Assembly (NCBI GenBank): GCA_904063045.1
Contig: CAJFCJ010000026.1
Span: forward strand, 598,964-662,963
Origin: Dimorphilus gyrociliatus
Lineage: Eukaryota; Annelida; Polychaeta; Dinophilidae
Direction of reading: 5' to 3'
DNA: 64,000 nt
The notes beneath the pieces are model-generated. The model did no database searches, was not told where the DNA came from, and worked only from the letters and a program-made list of their open reading frames with translations. Within the stretch, counting starts at the first letter, position 1, and each line of letters begins with the position of its first letter. Of the stretch, positions 54,302-64,000 are shown piece after piece. Position numbers and translations under genes: made by a program.

Positions 54302-55816
54302 TCATTCGTTGGCAGTACTAGGTTGACAGCTATTGGATAATTCTTCTCTAGACTTCTCTTTCTGAATTATACTATTTCTTTCCAGAGTCTCTTCGCAATT
54401 TGATGATAAAGATGCCAAAGTTGAATGTTCATCGAATGCAGTAGTAGTTGTATCATTACCCAGACTCTTATCAATCAAATTCACGGAGGATGCTTGACCT
54501 AATGAGCTGGATTCTTTAGATAATTGTCTATTAGTAATATTGTTCTTCCTTTTCCTTTTGGACTTTGGAAAGTTTTGTAGAATATTTTCAAATCCAAGTT
54601 CTTTTAGTGATAAAGCTCTCTTTCTAAGTAAATATCCTCCTCGTAGTCTTTTGGTTTCACCTTTATAATTGAGTGTGTATGCTAAAGCTCCCTGTTCCAC
54701 AATATCCCTATCTGCTGTACTATTACGCTTTCGTTTAAGTTTAGGTCTTATTGACTTTGAACTAGCTGATATCAATTTGGAATGACTACGTAATCTTGAA
54801 TTCTTATCTTTATTTATGGTGTTTCTCTTTGCCCGATTCAGGTATTTTGCTAAGGTAGAGGAAGATTTAACAGTTAAATTATCCTGCGATCCTAATGAAC
54901 TTGAGTCTTTCTCTCTTTTCTTTCTTATATATTTTCTTTTCGATTGACTAGATTCCTTTGATTTATTGTATTTAATCTTAGCTTTCGACTCGGAAACTAT
55001 TTTGACGTCTTTCAGAACAGACGATGCCGATTTTTGGATTCTTTTTTCAAGTCTTTTTCCCTTAGAAACCATCTTTCTCTTCCTACGTTTAGATTTCTTT
55101 TCTTTTGGAGAATTCATCCTTAGAGATGAAATAGTTCGGCAGGTAGAAGTAGTAGTAGTAGACAATACGGGGGTATTGACCCCGCTATCTGGTGACGTAA
55201 CACTACAATCCAAACTATCAGTTATTGATGATGAATCAGAGGAGACTAGTATGTTTTTATATGACATTCTTCTCCGTTCCCTATTGATGTATATAGAGGA
55301 TTTTAATTTTTTGAAATTAATAACATCATTCTATTAATATTTAAATAAGCATTGACCTATTAGGGACAGTCTCCTCATTCTGTTGAGAATTCGGAACATT
55401 TTCAATATCGTCTTGTATGTTGTTATTCGGTGTTAAAGAGTTTGCTAAGGAAATTGAGTAGTTCCTTAAAATGGATGTTGTATCATCTGAATTCTGATCT
55501 TGAAAATTAAACTCATCATTTGGGCAGTTGAAGAAAATTAAATCCTGTTCTATTTTTTGAATAAACAGTGGCAAAATTGAATTTTATGAAACTTTAAGTT
55601 GTCGCTTATTAACTTACTTTCTATTTTGAATAAAGTATCAAGATTTGTGTTTCTGTCTCTATCGTCGATTGTTTGTAAGGATTCAACGATATCCTTTACT
55701 TTATCATCTAACTTTTCTTCTTTCATTACGCCTTCAAAGCTTTGCTTCTTGACGCCGCGCCGCGATATTTGCTCAGTAATGGATGCGCATGCCAAAAAGA
55801 GGCTACCCGTTTTCAT
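54302..55816 (-). CDS. Unknown highly basic protein, three exons (456 aa)
   Basis: Exons on the minus strand: 55816-55618, 55549-55357 and 55280-54302, total 1371 nt, in frame. Intron 1 (55550-55617, 68 bp) begins GTAAGT and ends AAAATAG; intron 2 (55281-55356, 76 bp) begins GTCAAT and ends CAATAG. The start MKTGSLFLACASITEQ could be a weak signal peptide, but the rest argues for a nuclear protein: dense Lys/Arg clusters (KEKKSKRRKRKMVSKGKR; SKRKYIRKKREKDSSS; RPKLKRKRNS) alternate with Ser-rich stretches. No known domain was recognised. The frame goes on past the terminal UGA for another 216 codons. Converges with the gene at 52535. Confidence 0.72.
55281..55356 (-). other. 76-bp intron 2 of the basic-protein gene
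   Basis: Begins GTCAATGC and ends ACATCAATAG on the minus strand. Splicing restores a continuous frame into the MSYKNILVSS stretch. The donor is weaker than that of intron 1. Confidence 0.7.
55550..55617 (-). other. 68-bp intron 1 of the basic-protein gene
   Basis: Read on the minus strand: GTAAGTTAATAAGC at the 5' end and TTATTCAAAAAATAG at the 3' end. Splicing joins the frames exactly; without it each exon runs into a stop. Confidence 0.8.
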
Positions 55817-55819
55817 CAG

Positions 55820-56875
55820 AGAATGTTTCCAAGGCGCGATAATACAAATATTCTTTCTCTGTTATCGTCCTCGACCATTCGCTAAAAAATTAATAAAACT
55901 GCTAAAAAAAGGTTCAATATTGCATCACTCTCAATTCTTTGATATATAGATATATTGCTAATTAATAATCAATATTTTCAGTTAATTTTTTGATTCATTA
56001 GATAAGATTGGAAACATTTAACATCAAATATTATTGTACACTGGACGAAAGGGTAAGTTTTGGTATTTAAATTTATCTTTATCTCTTCTAATCACAAGAT
56101 AAAAGGTTAAAGCTAAAAACGTTAATCAATGTGAAATCAAACGTATTGTAAATGTTATAGATTATTTTAATAGATTATCGGTTTCTGATCATTATTAAAA
56201 GCTTCATACTTTAGAATACTTTAGAAACTGTCGTTTACTTCTTTTAAAAGAGAAAATCTGCTTTAATAATTTCAATAGCGTGTTACTGTGTTCTTAAGAG
56301 TATGTCTCTAAAGACGATATCCCTCCTTAAAGACGAATTTATTCGAATGTATAAAAATATTAGAAAAAGTAAAACATTTATAAAAAAAAAATGGCGGCAA
56401 TATTTTATTAGAAAACGAATTTAAGCCTTTGAGCTGTTGTTTAACCATTCAACCTTTATTCAGATGTGACAAAAAGGTGTTAGTCTTCTCCCTTTTACCT
56501 TGATCTCTCTCTAAGCATCTACAATATATGTTACACTATTGTGAAAAAAAAAGAAGAAGAACAAACATAATTTCATCTATTCATTCGATTTATACTATTT
56601 ATAATCAGTCTGAAGGTGAACCAAGGAGATGAACTCTTTCGTTCTTATTTCTCGCTTTTTTTTTCTTTTGAAAATTTTGAAGAATAGAATTAAATAGAAT
56701 GAAAATATATTTATATCTCTCTTATAAGTATTTAAATAAAGTAAACTTAAATAAACAACAAATGATGTAAGTAACATAATTTGAAAAGAAGAAAGCTATC
56801 TTATTTAATGAAATTTTCTATAAAAAAGAACTACTTATGCAAAATATGCAAATCTATTTTCGTAAGAATATATAA
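55820..56875. other. Intergenic sequence between divergent genes
   Basis: Separates the minus-strand basic-protein gene from the plus-strand GPCR gene and must hold both promoters. AT-rich, with poly-A and poly-T tracts. No RNA gene or frame was recognised. Confidence 0.55.
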
Positions 56876-56877
56876 AT

Positions 56878-57822
56878 ATGACGTATATATATAAAAAAAA
56901 AACTATTAGATACCTTCTAGCGGATAATATGATTGGTTATCTTGTATTTTTATCTTCTTGTTATATTATAGGCGTAATTTCTAATATGATGATAATATTT
57001 TTTTATCCTTTTCGTATGAAAAACGTACTATTAGCAAATATATTTGTAAAAGTACTAGCCTACGTAGATTTAACTGTTTGTCTTGTTTGTATACCTCTAT
57101 TTCTATTGGAAAACTTCTATAAGAAAGTATACTTTTGTCAAATATTATTATGGTTATCATCAATTATAGTAAGTTTTGGTTTATTTACAAGTGTAAGTGT
57201 TGTATTGGAAAGATGGTTTGCAACTTACAAACCATACTTTTTAAGGAAAAAGCATATATTTCTTTTAATATTTTCTAATTTAATAATGTCTATTGTAGTT
57301 AATCTATTATACTATTCGCAAGATTTACGTAATCCTACGAAAACGTTCAATTTTACTTGTTATAGAGATACGATTGAAGATAGATCATCGTTTAATAAAC
57401 TATCGAGTGCAGTTTCTATAGGGATTATATTTCTCTTTGAAATCGGAACTTATATACAAATCTTTAGAACTTTAATTAAAAAATTAAGAAAATGTAAGAA
57501 AAGAAATTTAGATTTATCCGAAAAGAAGAAACAAATAAATATTGGTTTTATGCTCTTTGGTACAACATTTATTCTTATTCTTTCTTGGATACCGACAACT
57601 ATATCGTCAATTTATGTTATTATTTCAAATGACATACTTATGAAATTTTTTCTTGTGAATAACTGTTCGCATTGCTTTATCTATCTTATCTTTCAAAGAA
57701 CTTTCCGTACGAAAATCTATTATCGTTTGAATAAGATAACATTTTTTTGTGTTGAAAATCGATGCCGCCGTCAAATTCAGTTAAACTCTAATAGTAATAT
57801 AATAGGTGTTCGACGTTACTAA
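56878..57822 (+). CDS. Rhodopsin-like (class A) G-protein-coupled receptor, intronless (314 aa)
   Basis: Seven hydrophobic segments. TM1 about 20-43 has the G-x-x-x-N pattern (GVISN, Asn36). TM2 has LAYVD (Asp64). The TM3 Cys is Cys87, with the partner Cys in FNFTC of the second loop. At the TM3 end the DRY motif appears as ERW (111-113). TM6 contains SWIP (CWxP-type). TM7 ends N-x-x-x-x-F-I-Y (NCSHCFIYLIF) in place of NPxxY. Intracellular loop 3 is rich in Lys/Arg. This pattern is seen in invertebrate peptide-type orphan receptors; ligand unknown. The first ATG is at 56878; a second in-frame ATG at codon 18 would also leave TM1 intact. The gene is very AT-rich and shows no intron. Confidence 0.88.
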   Translation: MTYIYKKKTIRYLLADNMIGYLVFLSSCYIIGVISNMMIIFFYPFRMKNVLLANIFVKVLAYVDLTVCLVCIPLFLLENFYKKVYFCQILLWLSSIIVSFGLFTSVSVVLERWFATYKPYFLRKKHIFLLIFSNLIMSIVVNLLYYSQDLRNPTKTFNFTCYRDTIEDRSSFNKLSSAVSIGIIFLFEIGTYIQIFRTLIKKLRKCKKRNLDLSEKKKQINIGFMLFGTTFILILSWIPTTISSIYVIISNDILMKFFLVNNCSHCFIYLIFQRTFRTKIYYRLNKITFFCVENRCRRQIQLNSNSNIIGVRRY

Positions 57823-57944
57823 TGAATATTCATAAATATCGTCGTTTGTGTATTCGTTGTTTATTTTGGTATTGTAGCCTATTTTATTACTTTATACACT
57901 AAAGCTTGCTTGTTTCTTACAACTTGAATAATTTTAAATGTAAC

Positions 57945-58016
57945 GGGGGTATAGCTCAGTGGCAGAGCATTCGACTGCAGATCGAGAGGTCCCTGGTTCA
58001 AATCCGGGTGCCCCCT
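57945..58016 (+). tRNA. tRNA-Cys (GCA), copy 1
   Basis: 72 bases. Acceptor GGGGGTA pairs with TGCCCCC, discriminator T. A-box TAGCTCAGTGG and B-box GGTTCAAATCC are present; anticodon loop CTGCAGA. A T-run at 58023-58030 can end pol III transcription. Confidence 0.97.
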
Positions 58017-58097
58017 CTGTATATTTTTTTACTTTTTGATCTTAACGTTAAAAATAATAGATATAATTAAAAAAATATTAAAAGAAAAAAAAATAAT

Positions 58098-58169
58098 CTC
58101 CCAGACCGGGAATCGAACCCGGGCCGCCCGGGTGAAAGCCGGGAATCCTAACCCCTAGACCATCTGGGA
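58098..58169 (-). tRNA. tRNA-Glu (TTC), copy 1
   Basis: On the minus strand: acceptor TCCCAGA/TCTGGGA, discriminator G, anticodon loop CTTTCAC. A/B boxes are canonical (TGGTCTAGGGG; GGTTCGATTCC). It lies tail-to-tail with tRNA-Cys copy 1, 81 bp apart. Confidence 0.97.
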
Positions 58170-58551
58170 TTATACAGTAATACGCAAATAATTTCAGTTT
58201 TTACATCATTACCGAACGAAATTTGAATTGTATCAATTATTATATAAAGAATATGAATATGAATATTTTAGACTCGTATCATAATAGTAGAATATATTGT
58301 GTATCTATCTCTATTATACTGTTATTCAATACTTACATATTCATTAAATATACACAATATGTATATATAAATTATAGAACATATACAAAAACTAAAAAAG
58401 TAAATTATCGAAATTATCGAAAATTTCGCTTATTCTATTATTTAGATAATATAATTCTTTATTATTAACTAACCAAAACTGTTCAACTGTTAATAGTTTT
58501 GAACAACAGTCTTTGAACAACAGAGCTTATCGTTGACAATCTTTCGTCATC
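58170..58551. other. Spacer between tRNA pairs
   Basis: AT-rich. An open frame of 81 codons at 58223-58468 is Tyr/Ile/Asn-rich, as expected by chance in AT-rich DNA. Nothing else was seen. Confidence 0.6.
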
Positions 58552-58623
58552 GGGGGTATAGCTCAGTGGCAGAGCATTCGACTGCAGATCGAGAGGTCCC
58601 TGGTTCAAATCCGGGTGCCCCCT
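58552..58623 (+). tRNA. tRNA-Cys (GCA), copy 2
   Basis: Identical over all 72 bases to copy 1, 607 bp downstream. Followed by a T-run (58630-58637). Confidence 0.97.
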
Positions 58624-58846
58624 CTGTACTTTTTTTTGATCTCTTTATTACGATATTTTTTTTCGAGATTAGGATTAACAAGCTTTGACGATTAAAAGAT
58701 TTCTATAAGAGAGAAAGGATTAGTCAGGTCAAGGTCAATAAAATTTTTTCGATTATTTAAAAAAATATAATACATGTATAACTTTGTTCAAAAAATTAAA
58801 TTTTTATCTTATCTTTTATAGCGTAAATAAAGAAAAAAAATTATAT

Positions 58847-58918
58847 CTCCCAGACCGGGAATCGAACCCGGGCCGCCCGGGTGAAAGCCGGGAATCCTAA
58901 CCCCTAGACCATCTGGGA
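58847..58918 (-). tRNA. tRNA-Glu (TTC), copy 2
   Basis: Identical to copy 1 over the gene except the discriminator context was not compared further out. The spacer to tRNA-Cys copy 2 is 223 bp, against 81 bp for the first pair. Confidence 0.97.
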
Positions 58919-58919
58919 T

Positions 58920-60345
58920 TCATACAAGGTGTCGAGTATTTTATCATTTTGTTATTATGTTTATTTGTCAATAATTTCAATGGAAAAATTAAAAACAATT
59001 TATTTAATATCAAATGATCTATCTATATTTGTATTATTTTTAATATATTGTTATTTATATAAATAGAACTCTTCTTCAGACGATTTTTGAATAATAAACT
59101 TGTTTATAAACTTGTTTCATAGAATAAAAAACTATTAAATTCAAAATTATTGAAATTTTACTTTTTCCTATCACAGTTTGTTTATTTCATTACCTTTCTA
59201 AATCTTTGTCTAATGTATTATGCTTGATATCGTTGTTTGAAATAATAATGGGCATTATCGCTCAGTGTAAACAATAACAATGATGTATTTCTTTTTTCGT
59301 AAAATAACAGAAAATGACCAGAAAGCATTTAATAATTTAATAAAATTTCAATATTAATAGATAAAACTTTTAAAAAATAATAATAATATTTAACAGTTTT
59401 TTTTATAGATTAAGTAAAACATACATAAATAGGATTTGCATTAGTTTGCATTATTTTGAGAAATCAAATTCAATATAATATTAAGAAAAGGAGTGATAAT
59501 CGTACAGAAATTTTTTGGACATATTAAAAAAAAGTAACTTAATCTTCTCTTTAATTGAGGGAGAAGAAAAAGAATAATAAGAAGAAGAACTTTTTCGGCT
59601 TATTCTTTTTTACTTTTTTTTTAAATAAAAATAAAAGACAAGAAATGATTCGTATTCCTTTCGAAAGAGATTATATCGACCAATAGAGTTGAGAAAATGA
59701 GGAACTCTAACCCAATGAATGAAAATAGTTAAAAGTTTGAAACCTTTCCAAATGGATTTAAGAATGAAATTGGTGAACAGGAAACGTGTATTTTTTTGTA
59801 AGTAAATTTTAGTTATTAAACTATAATAATAACTTTACAAGTTAATTATTGAGAAATATTCTTTTGCTGCTTTCTAGGACAATAAAAACTGTCTGGCACA
59901 CTGCCTGTTCCTTTTCAAAAAAATAGATAATAATTAGATGGAAACCTAATTAAAAATTTTTTATGACGCTTTCTTGGATAATTTTATTAAATAAAAGATT
60001 AGAAAATAACTGATCATCCGGAAGATAAGCTTTGATAATAAAGAAGAAAATTACAAGACTATGTAATCTTTAAGATATTATGCTGGAAGTTGTTGTCTCT
60101 GTTGTGGAGATGATAAAAAAAGTAAGCATTTTCAATTCTATAAACAAAATCATTTATAGCGTTTCACTCGTGCCGTTTTGTGTGCCAATACAATAATCAA
60201 ACAGTTTAATAGATTTAGAATTAAAGAATTTAAATCTCAGTTCCGGAATATTGAATGAGATATTAAAGAAAAATAAATGCATATTTATAAAGAAGGAGTT
60301 ATAGTGATTTTAAAATAAGTGTTCAATATTTGTCTATTATTCTCT
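58920..60345. other. AT-rich intergenic sequence
   Basis: No supported gene or RNA. Its right end holds the 3' UTR and polyadenylation region of the minus-strand LRR gene. Confidence 0.6.
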
Positions 60346-60349
60346 TCTT

Positions 60350-63300
60350 TTAATTGTTTACAGGAATTATTTTTTGATCTTCAAACCATATCAATGTTAA
60401 TGATTTAATAGCTTCTCTTAGATATTTTCCTTGTACATCTGTTAACGAACAGCAGCCAACATTCAATTTCTTCAGTATACAACTATGTTTTAATCCTTCG
60501 CAAACTGATAAGAATCCATTACCCATTTCTGTATTTCCAAATAAATCCAACTTCCTTAAACTGGTTGCTTTTTTAAGAAAATTTCCAAGATATTTCGTTT
60601 CAACCTCTTTTAAATTGCATTTTCGAAGACTTAACTTTTGTAGAAAGGAACAAGACAATGATAAACTGGAGAAGATATATTTAAATCCATGTCCTATATC
60701 CGTATTATGCGACAGATCTAAATTTTCAAGATTGGATTCTTGCAGAGAATAGGCAAGATATTTTGAATGAATTTCATTTAGATTACAATTACTTAACAGT
60801 AGCATTTTTAAACTTTTAGATGATTGAGTCATAGAATTGCATATAGATTTAAAACCATGACCCATTTCAGTATTCCATGTAAGATTTATTGATTCCAAAG
60901 TTGTACATTTATTCAATATTCTTCCAATCCCGGTAGCTTGTTCCTCACCTAAATCGCAACGTCCAAGGTGTATGCATTTAATACGCGGAGTACAAGATCT
61001 TAATCCACCATCCACTCCCTGATACCAATTTCCCATACGTGTATTCCAAGATAAGTTTAATTCTTCTAAATTAATTAAGAGTTTTAATAATTTTCCCAAC
61101 AATATAGCCTGTTTTTCATTCAAAGAACAATTACCAACATCAAGAATTTTAAGACTGTTTACAGATGATTTTAATCCGTTATATATAAATTCAAATCCAG
61201 TTTGCATATTCTTATTACTCGTCAGATTTAAATATTCTAATTTCTTGGAATTTTCAATAAATTTACCCAATTGACCAATTTGTTCTACGCTCAATGAACA
61301 ATTGCTTAAATCTAATTGCGTTAGAGTTTGACTGGAATTGTGTAAACTTTTAAATACATCGTAAAGGCCAAGGTCAGTATTTTGATTTTGGGAAATGAAC
61401 ACAGATTGAATATTATTACATAATCTTAATAGACTTCCAAGTAGTCTTCCTTGTTCTGTAGTTAACTCGCAATGGTTAAAATTCACAAGTTGAAGAGTTT
61501 TACAAGAAGATTCTAATCCTTTGAAGATATCTTTCAACCCATCTTTCATCTTTCTATTACTTGCCAGACTAATTGCTCTTATCTTTGATAGATTTCCTAA
61601 CGAAATTCCTAATTGTTTTGCTTGTATTTCGTTCAAAACACAACAATTTAACATTAAATTTTGAAGGTTTAAATTGGATTTTAAACTTTGGCATATCATT
61701 CCAAATCCATCTTCCATACATTTATTCTCCGATAGATTGATTTCTAATAAATTGGTACAATTCTCCAATAGATTTGCAATAGCTATTGCAGATTTCCTAT
61801 TTATATTACAATTTGTTAGATTAATACTTTCTAAATATGACGAAGAGCGTAATCCTTCACAAAGATTATAAAATACTTGGTTTAATTTTAAATTCCATGA
61901 TAAGTCAATTATTTCAAGAGTGTTACAATTTTTCAAAAGATCTCCTAAACAAAGTCCCTGTTCTTCTTGTAGGTTACAATCTCTTAGGGATATACTCTTT
62001 ATTGAATGTGATGAATTCTTTAATCCGGAGCATAATGAATTAAAACCATCATTCATCATGAATTTATTACCATTTAGATTGAATACTTCAATAGAATTGC
62101 AAGCCATTATCGGTAATCCTAAAAATTTAACATTTCCATTTGCTAAACAACAATCCTCTATTGTTATAGTTCGAAGAGTTTTTGAAGAAGAGTAGATAGC
62201 GGCTGAGAGATAATTGAGAATTGAAGATACATCTATATCCTTAATTTGAATTGTTTCCAATTTATTACAATTTTTAAGCATTTCCCAACTCATCTTATCA
62301 ATAGTCTGATATTGAAGATTATGTGAAAGATTTAAAAATCTAACACTTTGGCTAGATATTCTTAAAAGTTCTAGAATTCTATCCGTATACAAAACATTAA
62401 CAATTCTAGGTAGATAAATTTGTAAATGCCCCATTTCGATTAGGTTCTTTTTAATGGCATCTTCTAAATTTTGAATATTATTAATATCCGAATCAATATT
62501 TATACTTTTCTTATAGTTTTTATGTAAACTAGTTTGTATAGTTTTCATATTTAGTAGAAAATTTAAATGTTTGTTCTCATCTAGAATAATATCTATAATG
62601 TTCAAAGATATTTTATTTTCTTGCATCTTATCAGTTTCGTATTTATGAAAATTTTTTGATGAAATATTTAAGAAACAATTCCAAAAGAAATTCTTATCAG
62701 GATTTTCAATAATACAATTTTCCAAATAGACATTTTTCAATTTATTATCATTTCTCTTCTGTAAAATAACTTTAAAGAATCTATTACATACATCCATTCC
62801 TAATAAGTTATTAGTAATCGTAAGCGTTTCAATGTTATTCAACTTTGCTAAATAATCTAAAAACCAATTACTAATACAATTCGGATAGTTTCCTAAATAT
62901 CCTGGATCAACGTTTACTTGTATTAGATTACATCCGGTTATTAAATCTTTGGTAACGATACAGCTTTGAATAAATATGTAATTTTCTTGTTCTATTCTAT
63001 TATTTTTCATCTTTTCAATAAGATTATCCTCTTTTTTTGTTATTTTCTTAAATTTCTCTAATAGTATTCGATCAAAGAAGTTTTGTAGATTTTTTCCATT
63101 ATCATCGTCATCATCATCATTATTAATTAAATCGTTACAATACATTGTATCACTTAGAAAGAGTGTCTGTAATCTTGAGAAATGATCGAAGAGTATCTCC
63201 AATATTACTTGTACTTTTAATATTAATCTTATATCGTTACATCTATCGAAATCGTAGAGTAGATGATTATTTTTTTTCAAAAATATGGAAAAACATTGAC

Positions 63301-64000
63301 AGGGATCACTTCTAGGAATATAGAGATATTCCAGTGATTTACAGCATAGAATTATTGAGAAAAGGGAATATAATGCTTTATCCGTTAGAGTACATTCAAA
63401 AATAATAATCTCTCTTAAATTCTCAGAACAAGACTTTAACGATGAAATAAATTCAAAAATTTCAATTCTTTCAGTATTTAAACTGAATTTAACAATTTCT
63501 AAACTTTTACATTCTTGTATTAGACAACCTAGATGATTATCATCCGATTCTGTTAGGTAAAAATTCGACAATTCAATACTTTTAAGATAATCTGCTGATT
63601 TCTTTAAAGCGATACAAATCTTTTGAAATTCAGTCTTTGATATTCCATTACCTTCTATATCAATATATTTAATATTTGGACAATTATCAATAAAATTCAC
63701 AAATAAAGATGTTCGCTTTTCTTCTTTTAGAAACTTTTTTCCAACTTTTATATCAGTTATTTTTAATTTTGAATGATTTAGTAAAATGAATAAATCATTA
63801 TAATCATCTTGTTCATCATCGATTGAAGATAGATTAACGGATGTAATGTTTGTACAATGTTCCAGGCATTTATTAATATCTATTGCAGTTTTCTTCATAC
63901 ACTTGAAGATTAGTGAGGATAAATGAGTAAATATAATATAGTTTTGTCTAACAGCCTCTAAAAATGCAGTTAATCCTTTTGAATCGAATATAATCTTCAC
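60350..64000 (-). CDS. Long leucine-rich-repeat protein, ribonuclease-inhibitor type, 5' end beyond the window (at least 1216 codons)
   Basis: A single open frame of 3651 bases running off the window; its first codon here (GTG) is not a start. The C-terminal 650 or so residues are at least ten tandem RI-type repeat pairs of about 57 residues, each close to L-E-x-x-x-L-S-x-N-x-x-M-x-x-G-F-x-x-I then L-x-x-L-x-x-x-N-C-x-L-x-x-x-Q-x-x-x-L-G (for example INLSENKCMEDGFGMI; CNLNEIHSKYLAYSL). The N-terminal half has more irregular LRR-like segments (YIDIEGNGISKTEF) and an Asp run near residue 295. RI-type LRRs bind proteins and occur in NLR receptors and RanGAP-like proteins; no NACHT, TIR, CARD or membrane segment lies in the visible part. 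Absence of introns over 3.6 kb is unusual beside genes with introns. The stop is at 60350-60352. Confidence 0.88.
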   Translation of the reverse strand: MKIIFDSKGLTAFLEAVRQNYIIFTHLSSLIFKCMKKTAIDINKCLEHCTNITSVNLSSIDDEQDDYNDLFILLNHSKLKITDIKVGKKFLKEEKRTSLFVNFIDNCPNIKYIDIEGNGISKTEFQKICIALKKSADYLKSIELSNFYLTESDDNHLGCLIQECKSLEIVKFSLNTERIEIFEFISSLKSCSENLREIIIFECTLTDKALYSLFSIILCCKSLEYLYIPRSDPCQCFSIFLKKNNHLLYDFDRCNDIRLILKVQVILEILFDHFSRLQTLFLSDTMYCNDLINNDDDDDDNGKNLQNFFDRILLEKFKKITKKEDNLIEKMKNNRIEQENYIFIQSCIVTKDLITGCNLIQVNVDPGYLGNYPNCISNWFLDYLAKLNNIETLTITNNLLGMDVCNRFFKVILQKRNDNKLKNVYLENCIIENPDKNFFWNCFLNISSKNFHKYETDKMQENKISLNIIDIILDENKHLNFLLNMKTIQTSLHKNYKKSINIDSDINNIQNLEDAIKKNLIEMGHLQIYLPRIVNVLYTDRILELLRISSQSVRFLNLSHNLQYQTIDKMSWEMLKNCNKLETIQIKDIDVSSILNYLSAAIYSSSKTLRTITIEDCCLANGNVKFLGLPIMACNSIEVFNLNGNKFMMNDGFNSLCSGLKNSSHSIKSISLRDCNLQEEQGLCLGDLLKNCNTLEIIDLSWNLKLNQVFYNLCEGLRSSSYLESINLTNCNINRKSAIAIANLLENCTNLLEINLSENKCMEDGFGMICQSLKSNLNLQNLMLNCCVLNEIQAKQLGISLGNLSKIRAISLASNRKMKDGLKDIFKGLESSCKTLQLVNFNHCELTTEQGRLLGSLLRLCNNIQSVFISQNQNTDLGLYDVFKSLHNSSQTLTQLDLSNCSLSVEQIGQLGKFIENSKKLEYLNLTSNKNMQTGFEFIYNGLKSSVNSLKILDVGNCSLNEKQAILLGKLLKLLINLEELNLSWNTRMGNWYQGVDGGLRSCTPRIKCIHLGRCDLGEEQATGIGRILNKCTTLESINLTWNTEMGHGFKSICNSMTQSSKSLKMLLLSNCNLNEIHSKYLAYSLQESNLENLDLSHNTDIGHGFKYIFSSLSLSCSFLQKLSLRKCNLKEVETKYLGNFLKKATSLRKLDLFGNTEMGNGFLSVCEGLKHSCILKKLNVGCCSLTDVQGKYLREAIKSLTLIWFEDQKIIPVNN

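Noticed and set aside
54302-54304. Selenocysteine at the in-frame UGA
   Set aside because: No selenoprotein family is recognisable around it and I saw no SECIS-like element; readthrough or separate genes are simpler.
54966-55337. Plus-strand ORF of 123 codons
   Set aside because: Antisense of the spliced basic-protein gene, whose exons and introns are consistent on the minus strand.
58223-58468. 81-codon ORF between the tRNA pairs
   Set aside because: Tyr/Ile/Asn-rich translation typical of random AT-rich DNA; no other support.
61674-62195. Plus-strand ORFs of 65-91 codons
   Set aside because: Antisense shadows of the LRR gene.

Overview
This is an AT-rich nuclear window from an invertebrate animal. 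BEL/Pao retrotransposons are metazoan-specific. Two nuclear mitochondrial insertions use the invertebrate mitochondrial code (ATA at conserved Met, TGA at Trp, AGA/AGG at Ser). The junctions cox1-trnN-cox2, trnG-cox3 and nad4-rrnS match the common annelid mitochondrial order. Introns of 68-76 bp in the right-hand genes point to a compact genome. A miniaturised annelid such as Dimorphilus would fit, but the species is inferred, not shown.

Left part (about 1-42 kb): no host gene stands out. BEL/Pao copies lie at 1-1602, 8030-8545, 15340-17115 (minus), 22749-27792 (complete, 243-bp LTRs), 30235-31477, 33487-35110 and 35153-38751 (a mosaic). They are nested in an older dispersed repeat with a fixed module order, here called R2-R1-R3-R5-R4, which looks like a decayed head-to-tail array of units of roughly 3-4 kb. 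R1 carries a TATA box, an initiator, three successive hairpins and a splice-donor-like site. R3 carries an acceptor-like site and exon-like repeats. Other parts contain relics of coding sequence, including a fibronectin-III-like fragment. The mitochondrial insertions (5106-7985 plus; 11490-12690 minus), Tc1/mariner relics and a probable LINE tail complete this part.

Middle (42-49 kb): slightly less AT-rich, with short TTAGGG-type tracts, one degenerate gag-like reading region and no convincing gene.

Right part (49-64 kb): gene-rich and nearly free of transposons. It holds a small, possibly myristoylated coiled-coil protein with a 69-bp intron, two small disordered proteins, a minus-strand three-exon gene for a very basic protein whose frame continues past a single UGA, an intronless rhodopsin-like GPCR, two tRNA-Cys/tRNA-Glu pairs from a local duplication, and a long uninterrupted minus-strand LRR reading frame that runs off the window end.

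Most repeat boundaries were read by eye and are approximate. LTR ends, tRNAs and introns are placed to the base.
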